Below, in pieces: positions 17,059-25,957 of a stretch of DNA of 64,000 nt. Each line of letters opens with the position of its first letter. Position 1 is the first letter of the stretch. The notes beneath the pieces are model-generated. The model saw nothing but the letters and a program-made list of their open reading frames with translations, did not search any database and was not told the DNA's origin. The stretch covers positions 17,970-81,969 of the forward strand of contig JAEPON010000016.1 of assembly GCA_017642895.1 (NCBI GenBank), given 5' to 3'. The stretch comes from Roseitalea sp. (GTDB lineage Bacteria; Pseudomonadota; Alphaproteobacteria; Rhizobiales; Rhizobiaceae). A program made the position numbers and the translations under genes.

Positions 17059-18321
17059 ATGATCACCGATCCGCGCGCCTTTCTCACCAGCTTGTTCGAC
17101 GCGGCGATTGCCGCCGCCGACCCGGAAATCTGCATTCCTGCCAACCTGCCCGCGCCGCCCAGGGGCCGCACGGTGGTGATCGGGGCCGGCAAGGGCGCCG
17201 CGCAACTCGCCCGCGCCTTCGAGCGGCACTGGCCGGGTCCGCTCTCAGGCGCCATCGTCACCCGTTACGGCTATGCGGTGCCCTGCGAGCGCGTCGAGGT
17301 GCTTGAAGCCAGCCATCCGGTGCCTGACGAGGCCGGCCTTGCCGCCGCGCAGCGCCTGATTGCGACCGTCACCGGCCTTGGCGAGGACGATCTGGTGGTG
17401 GCATTGATCTCCGGTGGCGGCTCGGCGCTTCTGCCGGCACCGCCCGACGGGTTCGCACTGGCCGACGAGATCGCGCTCAATGAGGTGCTTTTGGCGTCCG
17501 GCGCGCCGATCTCGGTGATGAATGCGGTGCGCAAGCAGTTTTCACGCATCAAGGGCGGGCGACTGGCGCTTGCGGCGCATCCGGCCCGCGTCGTCAGCCT
17601 GATCGTCTCGGACATTCCCGGCGATGATCCGGCGCAGGTCGCTTCCGGGCCGACGGTGCCCGATCGTGTGTCGTGCGCCGACGCCCTTGCGATGATCGAT
17701 GCATACGATCTGGACCTGCCGCCGGCGATCCACGATCACATGCGCGATGCCGTCCGGTCCGACGTGACGCCGGATGATCCGCGCCTTTCCCGCAACGATG
17801 TGCGTATCGTCGCTTCGGCCGGCGTGTCGCTGGACGCTGCGGCAGCGGCGGCGCGCGAGAAGGGGATCGAGGCGGTGATCCTGTCCGATGCGATCGAGGG
17901 CGAGGCGCGCGACATCGGCGCGATGCATGGCGCGATCGCACGCGAGGTGGCGCTGCGCGGCCAGCCGTTCGCAAAGCCCGTCGTCATCCTTTCGGGCGGC
18001 GAGACCACCGTGACGGTCCGGGGCAAGGGCAAGGGCGGCCGCAACACCGAATTCCTTCTGGGCCTTGCGCAGGCGATCGATGGTATCGGTGGCATTAGTG
18101 CGCTGGCCGCCGACACTGACGGCATTGACGGGTCGGAAGACAATGCCGGCGCGTTTGCCGACGGTGCGAGCATCGCTCGCCTGCGCGCCGCCGGCGGCGA
18201 TCCGCAAGCCTGTCTCGCTGACAATGATGCCTGGTCCGCCTTTGACCGGATCGGCGATCTGTTCGTGCCCGGCCCGACCGGCACCAACGTCAACGATTTC
18301 CGCGCGATCTTCGTGCGCTGA
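17059..18321 (+). CDS. Glycerate 2-kinase (DUF4147/MOFRL family)
   Basis: A 420-residue protein of the GckA/TtuD type, which phosphorylates D-glycerate to 2-phosphoglycerate. The N-terminal DUF4147 domain shows VVIGAGKGAAQLARAFE, EASHPVPDEAG, LISGGGSALLPAPPDG and VRKQFSRIKGGRLA. The C-terminal MOFRL domain shows ILSGGETTVTVRGKGKGGRNTEFLLG and AADTDGIDGSEDNAGAF. It would feed glycerate from hydroxypyruvate, tartrate or serine-cycle routes into glycolysis. It is divergent from selO across about 90 bp and has no obvious operon partner. Confidence 0.93.
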   Translation: MITDPRAFLTSLFDAAIAAADPEICIPANLPAPPRGRTVVIGAGKGAAQLARAFERHWPGPLSGAIVTRYGYAVPCERVEVLEASHPVPDEAGLAAAQRLIATVTGLGEDDLVVALISGGGSALLPAPPDGFALADEIALNEVLLASGAPISVMNAVRKQFSRIKGGRLALAAHPARVVSLIVSDIPGDDPAQVASGPTVPDRVSCADALAMIDAYDLDLPPAIHDHMRDAVRSDVTPDDPRLSRNDVRIVASAGVSLDAAAAAAREKGIEAVILSDAIEGEARDIGAMHGAIAREVALRGQPFAKPVVILSGGETTVTVRGKGKGGRNTEFLLGLAQAIDGIGGISALAADTDGIDGSEDNAGAFADGASIARLRAAGGDPQACLADNDAWSAFDRIGDLFVPGPTGTNVNDFRAIFVR

Positions 18322-18556
18322 ACGCCACGGTCCTTGACGGTCCTCCGGCATAAAGGACGCAGCAGCCGGCCATGGCCGCAGGGCCGGCGGGCAGGCCTGT
18401 CGCGGTCAACCTTTCCTTCACCATGGCGCCATTAACCGATGCGAAACCGTAAAGCTTAAGCGGCTGGCAATGGGCCCCGTGTAGGTTGGCCTCACTGATC
18501 GGGCCGAAACAGAAACCCGACAGAAGTGCTGTTTGACACGAGTAAGGAGCTCACCA

Positions 18557-18724
18557 ATGTTTGCACGTTTTCTGAAAGACGAGTCGGGTGCCACGGCTAT
18601 CGAATACGGTCTGATCGCTGCTCTGATCGCCGTTGCCATCATCGCCGGTGCAACCGCACTGGGTACCGAACTGAACAACAAGTTCATCGAAATCCAGACT
18701 GAACTGTCGAACGCCAACTCGTAA
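18557..18724 (+). CDS. Flp family type IVb pilin
   Basis: A 55-residue Flp/Tad pilin. The sequence MFARFLKDESGATAIEYGLIAALIAVAIIAGA has the prepilin peptidase site between Gly10 and Ala11 (ESG|ATAIEYGLIAA), the Glu5-Tyr6 pair of mature Flp pilins and one hydrophobic helix. An AAGGAG site precedes the ATG. It is flanked by a strong terminator and stands alone: no tad/cpa assembly genes are in the window. Mature pilin would be assembled into adhesive Flp pili by a Tad system encoded elsewhere. Confidence 0.95.
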   Translation: MFARFLKDESGATAIEYGLIAALIAVAIIAGATALGTELNNKFIEIQTELSNANS

Positions 18725-18761
18725 GGCTCTTTGCCTTTGCGAGCCGGTTTCGGCCAAGCGA

Positions 18762-18793
18762 AAAACGGCCCGCTCATCCGAGCGGGCCGTTTT
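18762..18793 (+). terminator. Rho-independent terminator after the Flp pilin gene
   Basis: A perfect 13-bp inverted repeat (AAAACGGCCCGCT / AGCGGGCCGTTTT) encloses a 6-base loop and ends in four T residues, about 40 bp after the pilin stop. The symmetric A and T ends mean it could work in both directions. Confidence 0.9.
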
Positions 18794-18885
18794 GCCATGA
18801 TCGCCTGTTGCCCCCGGTGCCGGCCTTGCCAAGGCCGGTCGGCCATTCTAGGCAAAAGGCGCACCTTATCGAACAGGGGCGGCCT

Positions 18886-21111
18886 GTGTCGGACAAAATC
18901 CAGCGCGTGATCCCGGTGATCTTGTGCGGCGGTGCGGGGTCGCGCCTTTGGCCGATGTCGCGCGACGACAGGCCCAAGCAATTCCACGCGCTGTTCGGCG
19001 GCGACAGCCTTTTGCGCAACACGCTGGCACGCATGCCCGCCGGCGAACGCGACGGGGTCGATTTCGGCACGCCATGCGTGATCGGCAACGCGGCGCTCGC
19101 GCCGCTGCTCAAGGCCGATCTGGCTGGCGGCGGCGAGGTGCGCATCGTTCTGGAGCCGGCCATCCGCGACACGGCGGCTGCCATCGCCGCGGTCACCGCG
19201 CTCTACGAGGTCGAGGCAGGCGACGCTTTGTTGCTGGTTGTTCCCTCCGATGCGCGCATCGAGGACCACGCCACCTTTCGCACCGCCGTCGCCCGCGCCG
19301 CACGTACGGCCGCGGCCACCGATGCGATCATGCTGATCGGCATTGAGCCGACGCGGCCCGAAACCCAATATGGCTATATCGAGGCTGGCGAAGCGCTGGC
19401 AGAGGGGCTGGCCGTGCGCCGGTTCCGCGAAAAACCCGATGCCGAGACCGCCCGCGATTATCTCGCCAGGGGTGGTTTTTTGTGGAATGCGGGCATGTTC
19501 CTCTTCAGGCCGGGCCGTATGGCGGATGCGTTCAGGACCCTGCAGCCGCAAATCTGGGATCGTGCGTCGTTGGCGGTGCGCACCGCGCGGGTGGATGGCG
19601 GCACAGTGTGGCTCGACGGGCCGTCCTTTTGCGCCGCCGACAAATTATCGGTCGACTATGCCATCATGGAAAAGGCGGACAATGTCGGGGTCGTGCCGGC
19701 CGGTTTTGATTGGGACGATCTGGGTTCGTGGGCCCAACTCTACCAGCACGCCCGAAAGGACGGTCAACGCAATGCGTTGGACGGCGATGTGATCGCCGTC
19801 GAAACGACGGGCAGCCAGGTGCGCGCCCGCGATGCGATCGTCGCCGTTGCCGGCGTCGATGATCTTGTCGTTGTTGCCGAAGACGGCAAGGTCCTCGTCA
19901 CCCGCCGTGACCGGACCCATCTGGTCAAGCAGGTCACGACGGTCTTCAAGGAGCAGTTTGCCGGGTCGGTGGTCCACAACCGGTCCAGGACGGCGATCCG
20001 GCGTTGGCTGTTCGAAGACTGCCTTCCACTCTGGGCCGGCCCTGCGATCGATACCGTCCATGGTGGTGTGCACGAGGTGCTTGGCCTTGACGGTGCACCC
20101 GGAGCTTACGCGTTCAAGCGCCTGCGCGTGCTGCCGCGGCAGATCTACAGTTTCGCGCAGGCCGGCGCGCTGGGCTGGGCGGGCATGCCCGACGGGCTGC
20201 TCAAAACCCTGTTCGAAACGCTGGTGGCAACCGGCTGGGACGAGGAAGACGGAGGCTGGGTCCACCGGTTCAATCCGGACGGAACGGTGCAGGACGGCCG
20301 GCGTGATACCTACGATCAGGCGTTCGTGCTGTTGGCGCTGGCCTGGCTGCACAAGGCCGGTGGGTTCGCCGACGCGCGGCCGTGGGCCGACCGCACGCTG
20401 GATTTCATGGACACCCGTCTTGCCGATCGCCGCCATGGCGGCTTTGCCGAAGACACGTCCGGCACCGCGCCGCGTCGCGCCAATCCGCACATGCACATGC
20501 TCGAAGCCATGCTCGCCTGGCATGACGCGACGGGCGAAGACGTCTTTCTCGACCGCGCCGAAGCGATGGTCGAACTGTTCGACACGCGCTTTTTCGACCC
20601 GGTGATCGGAACGGTCCGCGAGTTCTTCGCCGATGACTGGACGCCGCTGTCGGGCGATGCATCGGTCGCCGCCGCGGAGCCGGGCCATCACTATGAATGG
20701 GCGTGGCTGTTGATGCGCTTTGCGCAAAAGCGCGCACGGCCGGGGATCGACGACAAGGCGCGGGCGCTGTTCGCAACCGCCCGTGCCTTCGGCCATCATC
20801 CCGCGACCGGCGCGGTGGCCGACACGATGCAGCCGGACGGCTCCGGCCTGTCGGCCACGGCACGCTGTTGGCCTCAGACCGAAGCGCTCAAGGCGGCCAT
20901 CGCCCTGGAAAGGCACGGCATATCGGGTGCTGGCGCTCTACGCGGAAAAATAATCGATGTGTTGTTCGACCATTATCTTGCCCGGCCCGTGCCAGGCGGT
21001 TGGGTCGACGCGATCGATGCCAACGGCAAGGCCGTCGCGGCCGACATGCCCGCGAGCACGCTCTATCATGTTGTCTGCGCGCTGGCCGAACATGTTGGGG
21101 CCGACGACTGA
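18886..21111 (+). CDS. Mannose-1-phosphate guanylyltransferase / AGE-family epimerase-isomerase fusion
   Basis: A 741-residue two-domain protein from a GTG with an AGGGGCG site; the frame is open to 18808. Residues 1-285 are a GDP-mannose pyrophosphorylase nucleotidyltransferase (CGGAGSRLWPMSRDDRPKQF, then FLWNAGMFLF and DWDDLGSWAQL), followed to about 355 by the short beta region of this family. From about residue 360 an alpha6/alpha6-barrel N-acylglucosamine 2-epimerase/phosphomannose-isomerase-like domain follows (RHGGFAED, NPHMHMLEAMLAW, PGHHYEWAWLL, RCWPQTEALKA). The His residues of NPHMHMLEA and PGHHYEW match the catalytic pair of AGE enzymes. One polypeptide may interconvert fructose-6-P and mannose-6-P, or another sugar, and make GDP-mannose for surface glycans; a phosphomannomutase step would still be needed. 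Confidence 0.9.
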   Translation: MSDKIQRVIPVILCGGAGSRLWPMSRDDRPKQFHALFGGDSLLRNTLARMPAGERDGVDFGTPCVIGNAALAPLLKADLAGGGEVRIVLEPAIRDTAAAIAAVTALYEVEAGDALLLVVPSDARIEDHATFRTAVARAARTAAATDAIMLIGIEPTRPETQYGYIEAGEALAEGLAVRRFREKPDAETARDYLARGGFLWNAGMFLFRPGRMADAFRTLQPQIWDRASLAVRTARVDGGTVWLDGPSFCAADKLSVDYAIMEKADNVGVVPAGFDWDDLGSWAQLYQHARKDGQRNALDGDVIAVETTGSQVRARDAIVAVAGVDDLVVVAEDGKVLVTRRDRTHLVKQVTTVFKEQFAGSVVHNRSRTAIRRWLFEDCLPLWAGPAIDTVHGGVHEVLGLDGAPGAYAFKRLRVLPRQIYSFAQAGALGWAGMPDGLLKTLFETLVATGWDEEDGGWVHRFNPDGTVQDGRRDTYDQAFVLLALAWLHKAGGFADARPWADRTLDFMDTRLADRRHGGFAEDTSGTAPRRANPHMHMLEAMLAWHDATGEDVFLDRAEAMVELFDTRFFDPVIGTVREFFADDWTPLSGDASVAAAEPGHHYEWAWLLMRFAQKRARPGIDDKARALFATARAFGHHPATGAVADTMQPDGSGLSATARCWPQTEALKAAIALERHGISGAGALRGKIIDVLFDHYLARPVPGGWVDAIDANGKAVAADMPASTLYHVVCALAEHVGADD

Positions 21112-21118
21112 CCGTCGG

Positions 21119-22006
21119 TCAAAGATGCGCTTCGAGCCATTCGAGGGTTGCGGGAACCATTGAGCCGTCGAGCGTGTCCGGCCCGGCGAACGCGTCCCAG
21201 ACATGGTCGGTGTCAAAGACCAACAGCGCTTCGGGGCCTTCGTGGTAGCGCAGCAAGGCTTCGCCCGTGGCCGGCTGTGGCGCAACCACAGTGTCCTTTG
21301 CGCCGACGATGACCTTTAGCGGACCTTCGTAGCCGGCAATGGCGGCCGCGCTGTTGGTCAGCGCCATTTCCTGGAAGAAGCTGGCGCGCAGCACGGTTTC
21401 AGCGCCCCAGGGCAGCGTGGCGGTGATCGGTGTTTCCGGATCGGCGGCGAGCGCTTCGGCCAGCGTTTCGGCTCCCAAAAGACCCTCATAACTGTGCAGC
21501 GGATGGACGACCGGCGCCCAGAGGATCGCCGCGTCCACGTCGGGCCGTTCGGCGACCGCGTGCGCGGCGACCAGCCCGCCCTGGGACCAGCCCAGAACGG
21601 CGATGCGTTCGCCATCGACCGCATCGTTTTCCGACAGCCAGTCGATGGCCGCAACCGCATCGGCGGTTTGACCGCTGAATGTCGTGTCTTCCCATGCGCC
21701 GTCGCTGTCGCCCGACCCGCGGAAGTCGATGCGCAGGCTCGCATAACCCGCTTCGGCCAGAAGCCGCGCGGTGCGCGCGAAAACGCCTTCATCGGTGTCC
21801 TTGACCGGCAGTTCGTCACGGGTGCCGGTGAACCCGTGCAGCAGAAGGACCACCGGCGCCGGATCGCCGGATGGCGTCTCCAGCGTGCCGATGATGGCCT
21901 GTCCGTCGAGATCAATGCGGACATCGGTCTCCTCTGCCCCCGCCGCAGCGGGCAAAAGGGTCAGGCACACGGCAAGCGTGGCGCTCCGCATCATCATCGG
22001 TGTCAT
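21119..22006 (-). CDS. Exported alpha/beta hydrolase
   Basis: A 295-residue protein. The ATG at 22006 has a GGAG site and begins a signal peptide (MTPMMMRSATLAVCLTLLPAAAGAEE), so the product is probably periplasmic. The hydrolase fold shows the oxyanion segment VLLLHGFTGTRDE, FRGSGDSDG, the nucleophile elbow GWSQGG, an acid in VGAKDTVV and the catalytic His in DTDHVWD. It resembles dienelactone hydrolase/acyl-esterase-like proteins; the substrate is unknown. It converges on the guanylyltransferase fusion with only 7 bp between stops. Confidence 0.85.
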   Translation of the reverse strand: MTPMMMRSATLAVCLTLLPAAAGAEETDVRIDLDGQAIIGTLETPSGDPAPVVLLLHGFTGTRDELPVKDTDEGVFARTARLLAEAGYASLRIDFRGSGDSDGAWEDTTFSGQTADAVAAIDWLSENDAVDGERIAVLGWSQGGLVAAHAVAERPDVDAAILWAPVVHPLHSYEGLLGAETLAEALAADPETPITATLPWGAETVLRASFFQEMALTNSAAAIAGYEGPLKVIVGAKDTVVAPQPATGEALLRYHEGPEALLVFDTDHVWDAFAGPDTLDGSMVPATLEWLEAHL

Positions 22007-22089
22007 TGCGTTTCTCCATGGCGTGGTCGTCGGCACAGCTAAACGCAAGTCCGGCACGCCGGCAACGGGCCGCAAGTTGCATCGTCCGG

Positions 22090-25000
22090 TCAGGCGGACT
22101 GGCGCGCCTCGTCGGCGCCAGGCACCAAGGCGGTCGGCCGGAACGTCACCGTCAGCGGGTCTTCGCTTGCGATGCGGCGCTGAAGCGCGGCCTCCGCGTC
22201 GGCCCCCAGCGTCTGTTCCCAGTCGCGCAAGGTCGTGCGGTAGGTCCCCAAAGCATTCATCACCGCCGTCTTGCGGTCACGCGAGGCATGGGCGAGCATG
22301 GTGACCGACAGGCACAGAACCTGCTCGGTTCCGGAGAAGGACGCGCCGGTGACCGGAACCGCGATCACCGCTTCCCGCCCGATGAACCCGCAAGCCGTTG
22401 CGTTCGTGTCGAGCGCCGTGCCGATGACGCCGATGCCCAGTTGTGGCTCGGCATAACCGGCGAGCGCGTCGGGCGCTTTGGCGCCGGTGGCCAAGCGAAC
22501 CAGCGTTGTGCCCTGCGCCTCCTCCACATCGAGCAGGGCTGCCCATTCGATGCGGTCGATCAGACGCGAGACGACGGCAAGCGTCTTGCGGTTGTCGAAC
22601 GACATGCGGCTGTCGGCAAGGCCGAGCCCGGCAAGCGCATCTCGGATCGCCGATGACAGCGCATCTTCGGGACGGCTCGTGCCGACCGTAACGGTCTTGG
22701 CCTGGTGACGGATCGTATCGACCGGCCGCGAGGTCTCCTCGAACGCATCCTGGATCAGCGGCAGGGCGGCACTCGCAAGTTCGGTCGTGTCCGAGCCGGC
22801 GTGCATCTGACGGACCAGCCGGGAAATCTGCGCCAGATGGCTGGCGCCAAGGCCCGAATTGAACGCGCCATCGGCCGCCTCGTCCACAAAGGTTTCCAGC
22901 GACGCGACGACCGCTTCGGTATCGGCGCTCGGTTCGCCCATGGCAATGAGCCCCAGGCCCGCCAGGATCGGCTTGAGCTTCTGGGCGCCTTCGTCGATCG
23001 CCTGCGCCGCATGGAAGCCGAACAGATGGCCGGCCACCGTCGCCAGAACGAAGGCCAGATCGGCGCCGACATCGGGCAGCGCGATGACGCGTTCCGCATA
23101 CCCTGAAAAAGCGTCCGCGTCCGCGCCTTTGGTTGCGAACACGACCGGCCGGCCATTGTGCGCCTTGAAGATCGCCGCTTCCTTGACGACATCGCCGACC
23201 AGATCGCCGGGCAGATCGTTGGCGACGACCAGTGTCAGCGGTTCGGTCGACAGGTCGATATGCTTTTTGTCTTCGGTATAATCGACCGGGATCGACTTGT
23301 AGCAGAGTTCAGACAGCTTGATGCGGATTTCCAGCGCCGCAACGTGGTTGACCCCCGATCCGGTCACCGCCCAGTAGCGCGAATAGGGCGCAAGATCCCG
23401 GGCGCACCGGCCGATATGCGCTTCATCTTCCAGAACCGCCGCGATGTGCCCGGGCAGCTTTTCCAGTTCGCCCATCTCATAGGCCAGTTCGACATCGGTC
23501 ATCGCACCGAGCTGGGCGGCCAGAAACAGGGCCGTCAGCTTGCCGGCGGTGATCTGCGAATAAAAGGCCTTGGTCGAGGCAACCGACATTTCGACATCGC
23601 GCCCGTCGGACGTATAAAGCACCGACTGCGCCTTGCGGACGAGGTCCGAACTGCGCCGGTTGACGATTGCATGGACGAACGCGCCGCGCTCGCGGGCCAG
23701 ATCCACCGCCCGGTTGGTGTCGGTCGTCGTGCCCGATTGCGACACGGCGATCACCAGCGCACGGTTGAAATCATAGGCATCGATATCGGCCGACAGTTCT
23801 GATGAGCGCACCGCCTCGACCGGAATGCGCAACCGGCTGTCGCGCGCGATCGCCTTTTCAACGAGATGGCCGATGCCGACGGCCGCGACGCCCGCCGTGC
23901 CCTGGCCGATCACATAGACCCGCGACAAGCCGCCCTTGAGCGCCTCGCGCAGCTCGGCCCAGATATCGTTTGGCAGCCTGTCGAAGGCAACAAGGCCCTT
24001 TTCACGGCGGAACCGGCCGCGCAGCGTCTTGGCAACGCTGGTCGGACCGTCATGGATTTCCTTTTCAAGGAACGTCTCGAAATCGCCACGATAAATGTCG
24101 CGCGCATAGATCTGGATGGGATCATACTTGATCTTGGCCGGCGTGCCGTCATTGACGGTCCGCATCACGGCCTCGCCGGCATCGGCATCAAGATGGATAA
24201 CCGAACCACCGGCGACCGAGCGGGCAAGGTTGGCTGCCGCGCGCGCCGCGTTGCAAAGCCCGTAACTCTCCGAGGCGAACATGAAGCCGTCGGCGAGCCT
24301 GGCTGCATAAAGGCCCTGGCCCGAGCCTTTCTGGGCAAGCAGTGCTTCACCGGGCATCAACGGATCGATGCAGCCGACGGCCACGGACCCGTCGAGACGC
24401 CGCGTCGCGGCGCGGAACCGTTCCAGCCGGTTGTCCGATGCCGCATCGGCCAGCCGGTCGGCAAGGGGAATGACCTTGGCGTCGGTGGTAATCGCGCCAT
24501 CCACCGCGTTTTGCCGGTTGGTGACCAGTTCGGTCATCAGTTCGACGTGGTTGTCCACATCGCCGTTCAGCGCATACATCGCGCCCAGCGCGGCCTTGGC
24601 GTCGCCCGGTGCATCACCCGTCAGCGAGGGATTGTGCGGATGGCAGTTGGCAACCGAGATCACCCCGTGCGAAGCCCAGCGCGTGTGCGACAGGATCGAG
24701 ACGCGACGCGCGGCGGCGGCCAGCGCCCAGAAAAGCGTGTCCTTGCGCAGCGCATCGCGCAGGCTTGCACCATTGTCGCCGAGCCGGCCGACCAGATTGG
24801 CCGTCTTGTAGATTAAGGTGACCGTGGTTCCGCCGGCATCGCGCGGCGTCACATAGACCGCATCATGCCCGGCATGGATGTCCGCCGTGCGATTGGCCAG
24901 CGCCTTGGCCTCGCTGTCGGGCAGGGCGCCCGGCGCGTCCGCTGGCACATCGAGCTGGATGGCAATGCCCGCCGAGTCGCGGCCGCGTACCTCCAGCCGG

Positions 25001-25464
25001 TCATTGGCACGCAACACATACTCGGTGGCGATGGCGACATGCAGGGCCGTCGTTGCCGTCAGATCAATGCCGGGTCCGACCAGTCCGCGCGCGGTGGCCG
25101 CATGGTCGGCCAGTTCGGCTTCAAGCTGCCAGCCAAAGTCCCGGAGCGCCTCGATCAGCGGGTCGAGGTCGGTTCGGCCGGCTTCCGACAGCGCGGTCAG
25201 CGCGGTCTCATGGTCCCCGAGACAGGCGGCGAGGTCGCGCAGCTTCGCCTCGAGATCGGTATCGAGCGCCACCGCGCGCACGAAACCGATCGCCATCATC
25301 TCGCCGAAGCGCTCCTTCAGCGCATCGATCACCTCTGCGAGGGTATCGACCGCTTCCTGGCCGGTACCGATGCCGGCAAGCCGGTCGGCCAGCGCCGTCA
25401 TGAACCCGCTGTCGGGCACGCCTGTGGAAAACTTGTCGGTCACGTATCCGGCAATGCCGCACAT
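22090..25464 (-). CDS. Giant GlmS-like glutamine amidotransferase/SIS protein (1124 aa)
   Basis: This protein has the parts of glucosamine-6-phosphate synthase but is nearly twice its usual length of about 610. Cys2 (MCGIAGYV) is the glutaminase nucleophile. RGRDSAGI appears only at residue 160, against about 26 in E. coli GlmS, so about 130 helical residues are inserted. HTRWASHG, YALNGDVDN and TDAKVI continue the amidotransferase domain. SIS domain 1 spans about 510-640 (VIGQGTAG, AVSQSGTTTDT) and SIS domain 2 starts near 695 (VTGSGVNHVAALEIRIKLSE, DKKHID). The GlmS tail AKSVTVE is matched by AKTVTVG at about 925, and about 195 more residues of unknown type follow. The isomerase Glu, His and Lys positions look conserved. 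A GAGGGG site precedes the ATG. It could be a second GlmS or an aminotransferase for another sugar. Confidence 0.85.
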   Translation of the reverse strand: MCGIAGYVTDKFSTGVPDSGFMTALADRLAGIGTGQEAVDTLAEVIDALKERFGEMMAIGFVRAVALDTDLEAKLRDLAACLGDHETALTALSEAGRTDLDPLIEALRDFGWQLEAELADHAATARGLVGPGIDLTATTALHVAIATEYVLRANDRLEVRGRDSAGIAIQLDVPADAPGALPDSEAKALANRTADIHAGHDAVYVTPRDAGGTTVTLIYKTANLVGRLGDNGASLRDALRKDTLFWALAAAARRVSILSHTRWASHGVISVANCHPHNPSLTGDAPGDAKAALGAMYALNGDVDNHVELMTELVTNRQNAVDGAITTDAKVIPLADRLADAASDNRLERFRAATRRLDGSVAVGCIDPLMPGEALLAQKGSGQGLYAARLADGFMFASESYGLCNAARAAANLARSVAGGSVIHLDADAGEAVMRTVNDGTPAKIKYDPIQIYARDIYRGDFETFLEKEIHDGPTSVAKTLRGRFRREKGLVAFDRLPNDIWAELREALKGGLSRVYVIGQGTAGVAAVGIGHLVEKAIARDSRLRIPVEAVRSSELSADIDAYDFNRALVIAVSQSGTTTDTNRAVDLARERGAFVHAIVNRRSSDLVRKAQSVLYTSDGRDVEMSVASTKAFYSQITAGKLTALFLAAQLGAMTDVELAYEMGELEKLPGHIAAVLEDEAHIGRCARDLAPYSRYWAVTGSGVNHVAALEIRIKLSELCYKSIPVDYTEDKKHIDLSTEPLTLVVANDLPGDLVGDVVKEAAIFKAHNGRPVVFATKGADADAFSGYAERVIALPDVGADLAFVLATVAGHLFGFHAAQAIDEGAQKLKPILAGLGLIAMGEPSADTEAVVASLETFVDEAADGAFNSGLGASHLAQISRLVRQMHAGSDTTELASAALPLIQDAFEETSRPVDTIRHQAKTVTVGTSRPEDALSSAIRDALAGLGLADSRMSFDNRKTLAVVSRLIDRIEWAALLDVEEAQGTTLVRLATGAKAPDALAGYAEPQLGIGVIGTALDTNATACGFIGREAVIAVPVTGASFSGTEQVLCLSVTMLAHASRDRKTAVMNALGTYRTTLRDWEQTLGADAEAALQRRIASEDPLTVTFRPTALVPGADEARQSA

Positions 25465-25736
25465 GGATTTTCCCCTCGCCTGGGCCCGGCAGCATGCAGG
25501 CTGCGGCCAAAAAAGCTTTGAAACGCTGTTGCCGCCAGACGCAAGCGGTAATCACAACCGCCCGGTCACATCATGCATCGTCGCGTAACGGCGCTTCTAT
25601 AGGGCCATGAACGGCCGATGTCATGGCGTCTTTCGTGCTCTGGAATGCGCACACGGAACATGACAATTGTGTGATTTCGTGAAATCGGCACACCCCTGCC
25701 AATATTTCGCCGCAAACACTGTGTTAATTTACCCTT

Positions 25737-25871
25737 AACGGCAGTAACGCCGTTGTCCGGCTAAGGCCCGTCCCCCGCCGATCCGGACCAGTGGCAGCCT
25801 AATCCCCCTCTCCGGGCTGCCACTTTCGTTCTTGAGCCATCATGCGTGACCTCCGCATGATGGCTTTTTTT
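25737..25871 (+). ncRNA. Candidate trans-acting small RNA with C-rich hairpin loops
   Basis: About 135 bp hold four consecutive inverted repeats. They are AACGGC/GCCGTT (25737-25754), GTCCGG/CCGGAC (25755-25788) with a C-rich loop, the perfect 10-bp stem AGTGGCAGCC/GGCTGCCACT (25790-25824) with loop TAATCCCCCTCTCCG, and a terminator hairpin. No gene on this strand lies upstream for the terminator to serve, so an independent short transcript is the simplest reading. Exposed C-rich loops complementary to Shine-Dalgarno sequences are a known feature of alphaproteobacterial trans-encoded sRNAs such as the alpha-r14 group. The alternative is a long structured leader of the peptidase gene. The 5' end is a guess. 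Confidence 0.55.
25835..25871 (+). terminator. Strong Rho-independent terminator without an upstream protein gene
   Basis: A perfect 12-bp stem (AGCCATCATGCG / CGCATGATGGCT) with a 7-base loop is followed by seven T residues. The T tract is only on the + strand side, so it terminates rightward transcription. It lies about 87 bp before the start of the M20 peptidase gene. Confidence 0.9.
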
Positions 25872-25957
25872 GTGCCGTGCCCGATTTATGGTTTTGACAA
25901 GGTCGATATGCGCACCCATCAATCGCGTTCGCAATTGGACACACAGGGAGGCGACCC

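Larger units (their letters stand above)
25465..25957. other. 493-bp intergenic region between divergent genes, with palindromes and a probable sRNA
   Basis: No protein gene fits here. The region must hold the leftward promoter of the GlmS-like gene and the rightward promoter of the peptidase gene. A perfect small palindrome (GATTTC-GT-GAAATC, 25673-25686) could be an operator. From about 25737 a series of hairpins ends in a strong rightward terminator, described separately. I could not identify convincing -35/-10 boxes. Confidence 0.6.

Noticed and set aside
18365..18388. GCCGGCC/GGCCGGC inverted repeat after the glycerate kinase gene as a terminator
   Set aside because: The stem is only 7 bp, it is followed by GGGCAGG and not by T residues, and such repeats arise by chance in GC-rich DNA.
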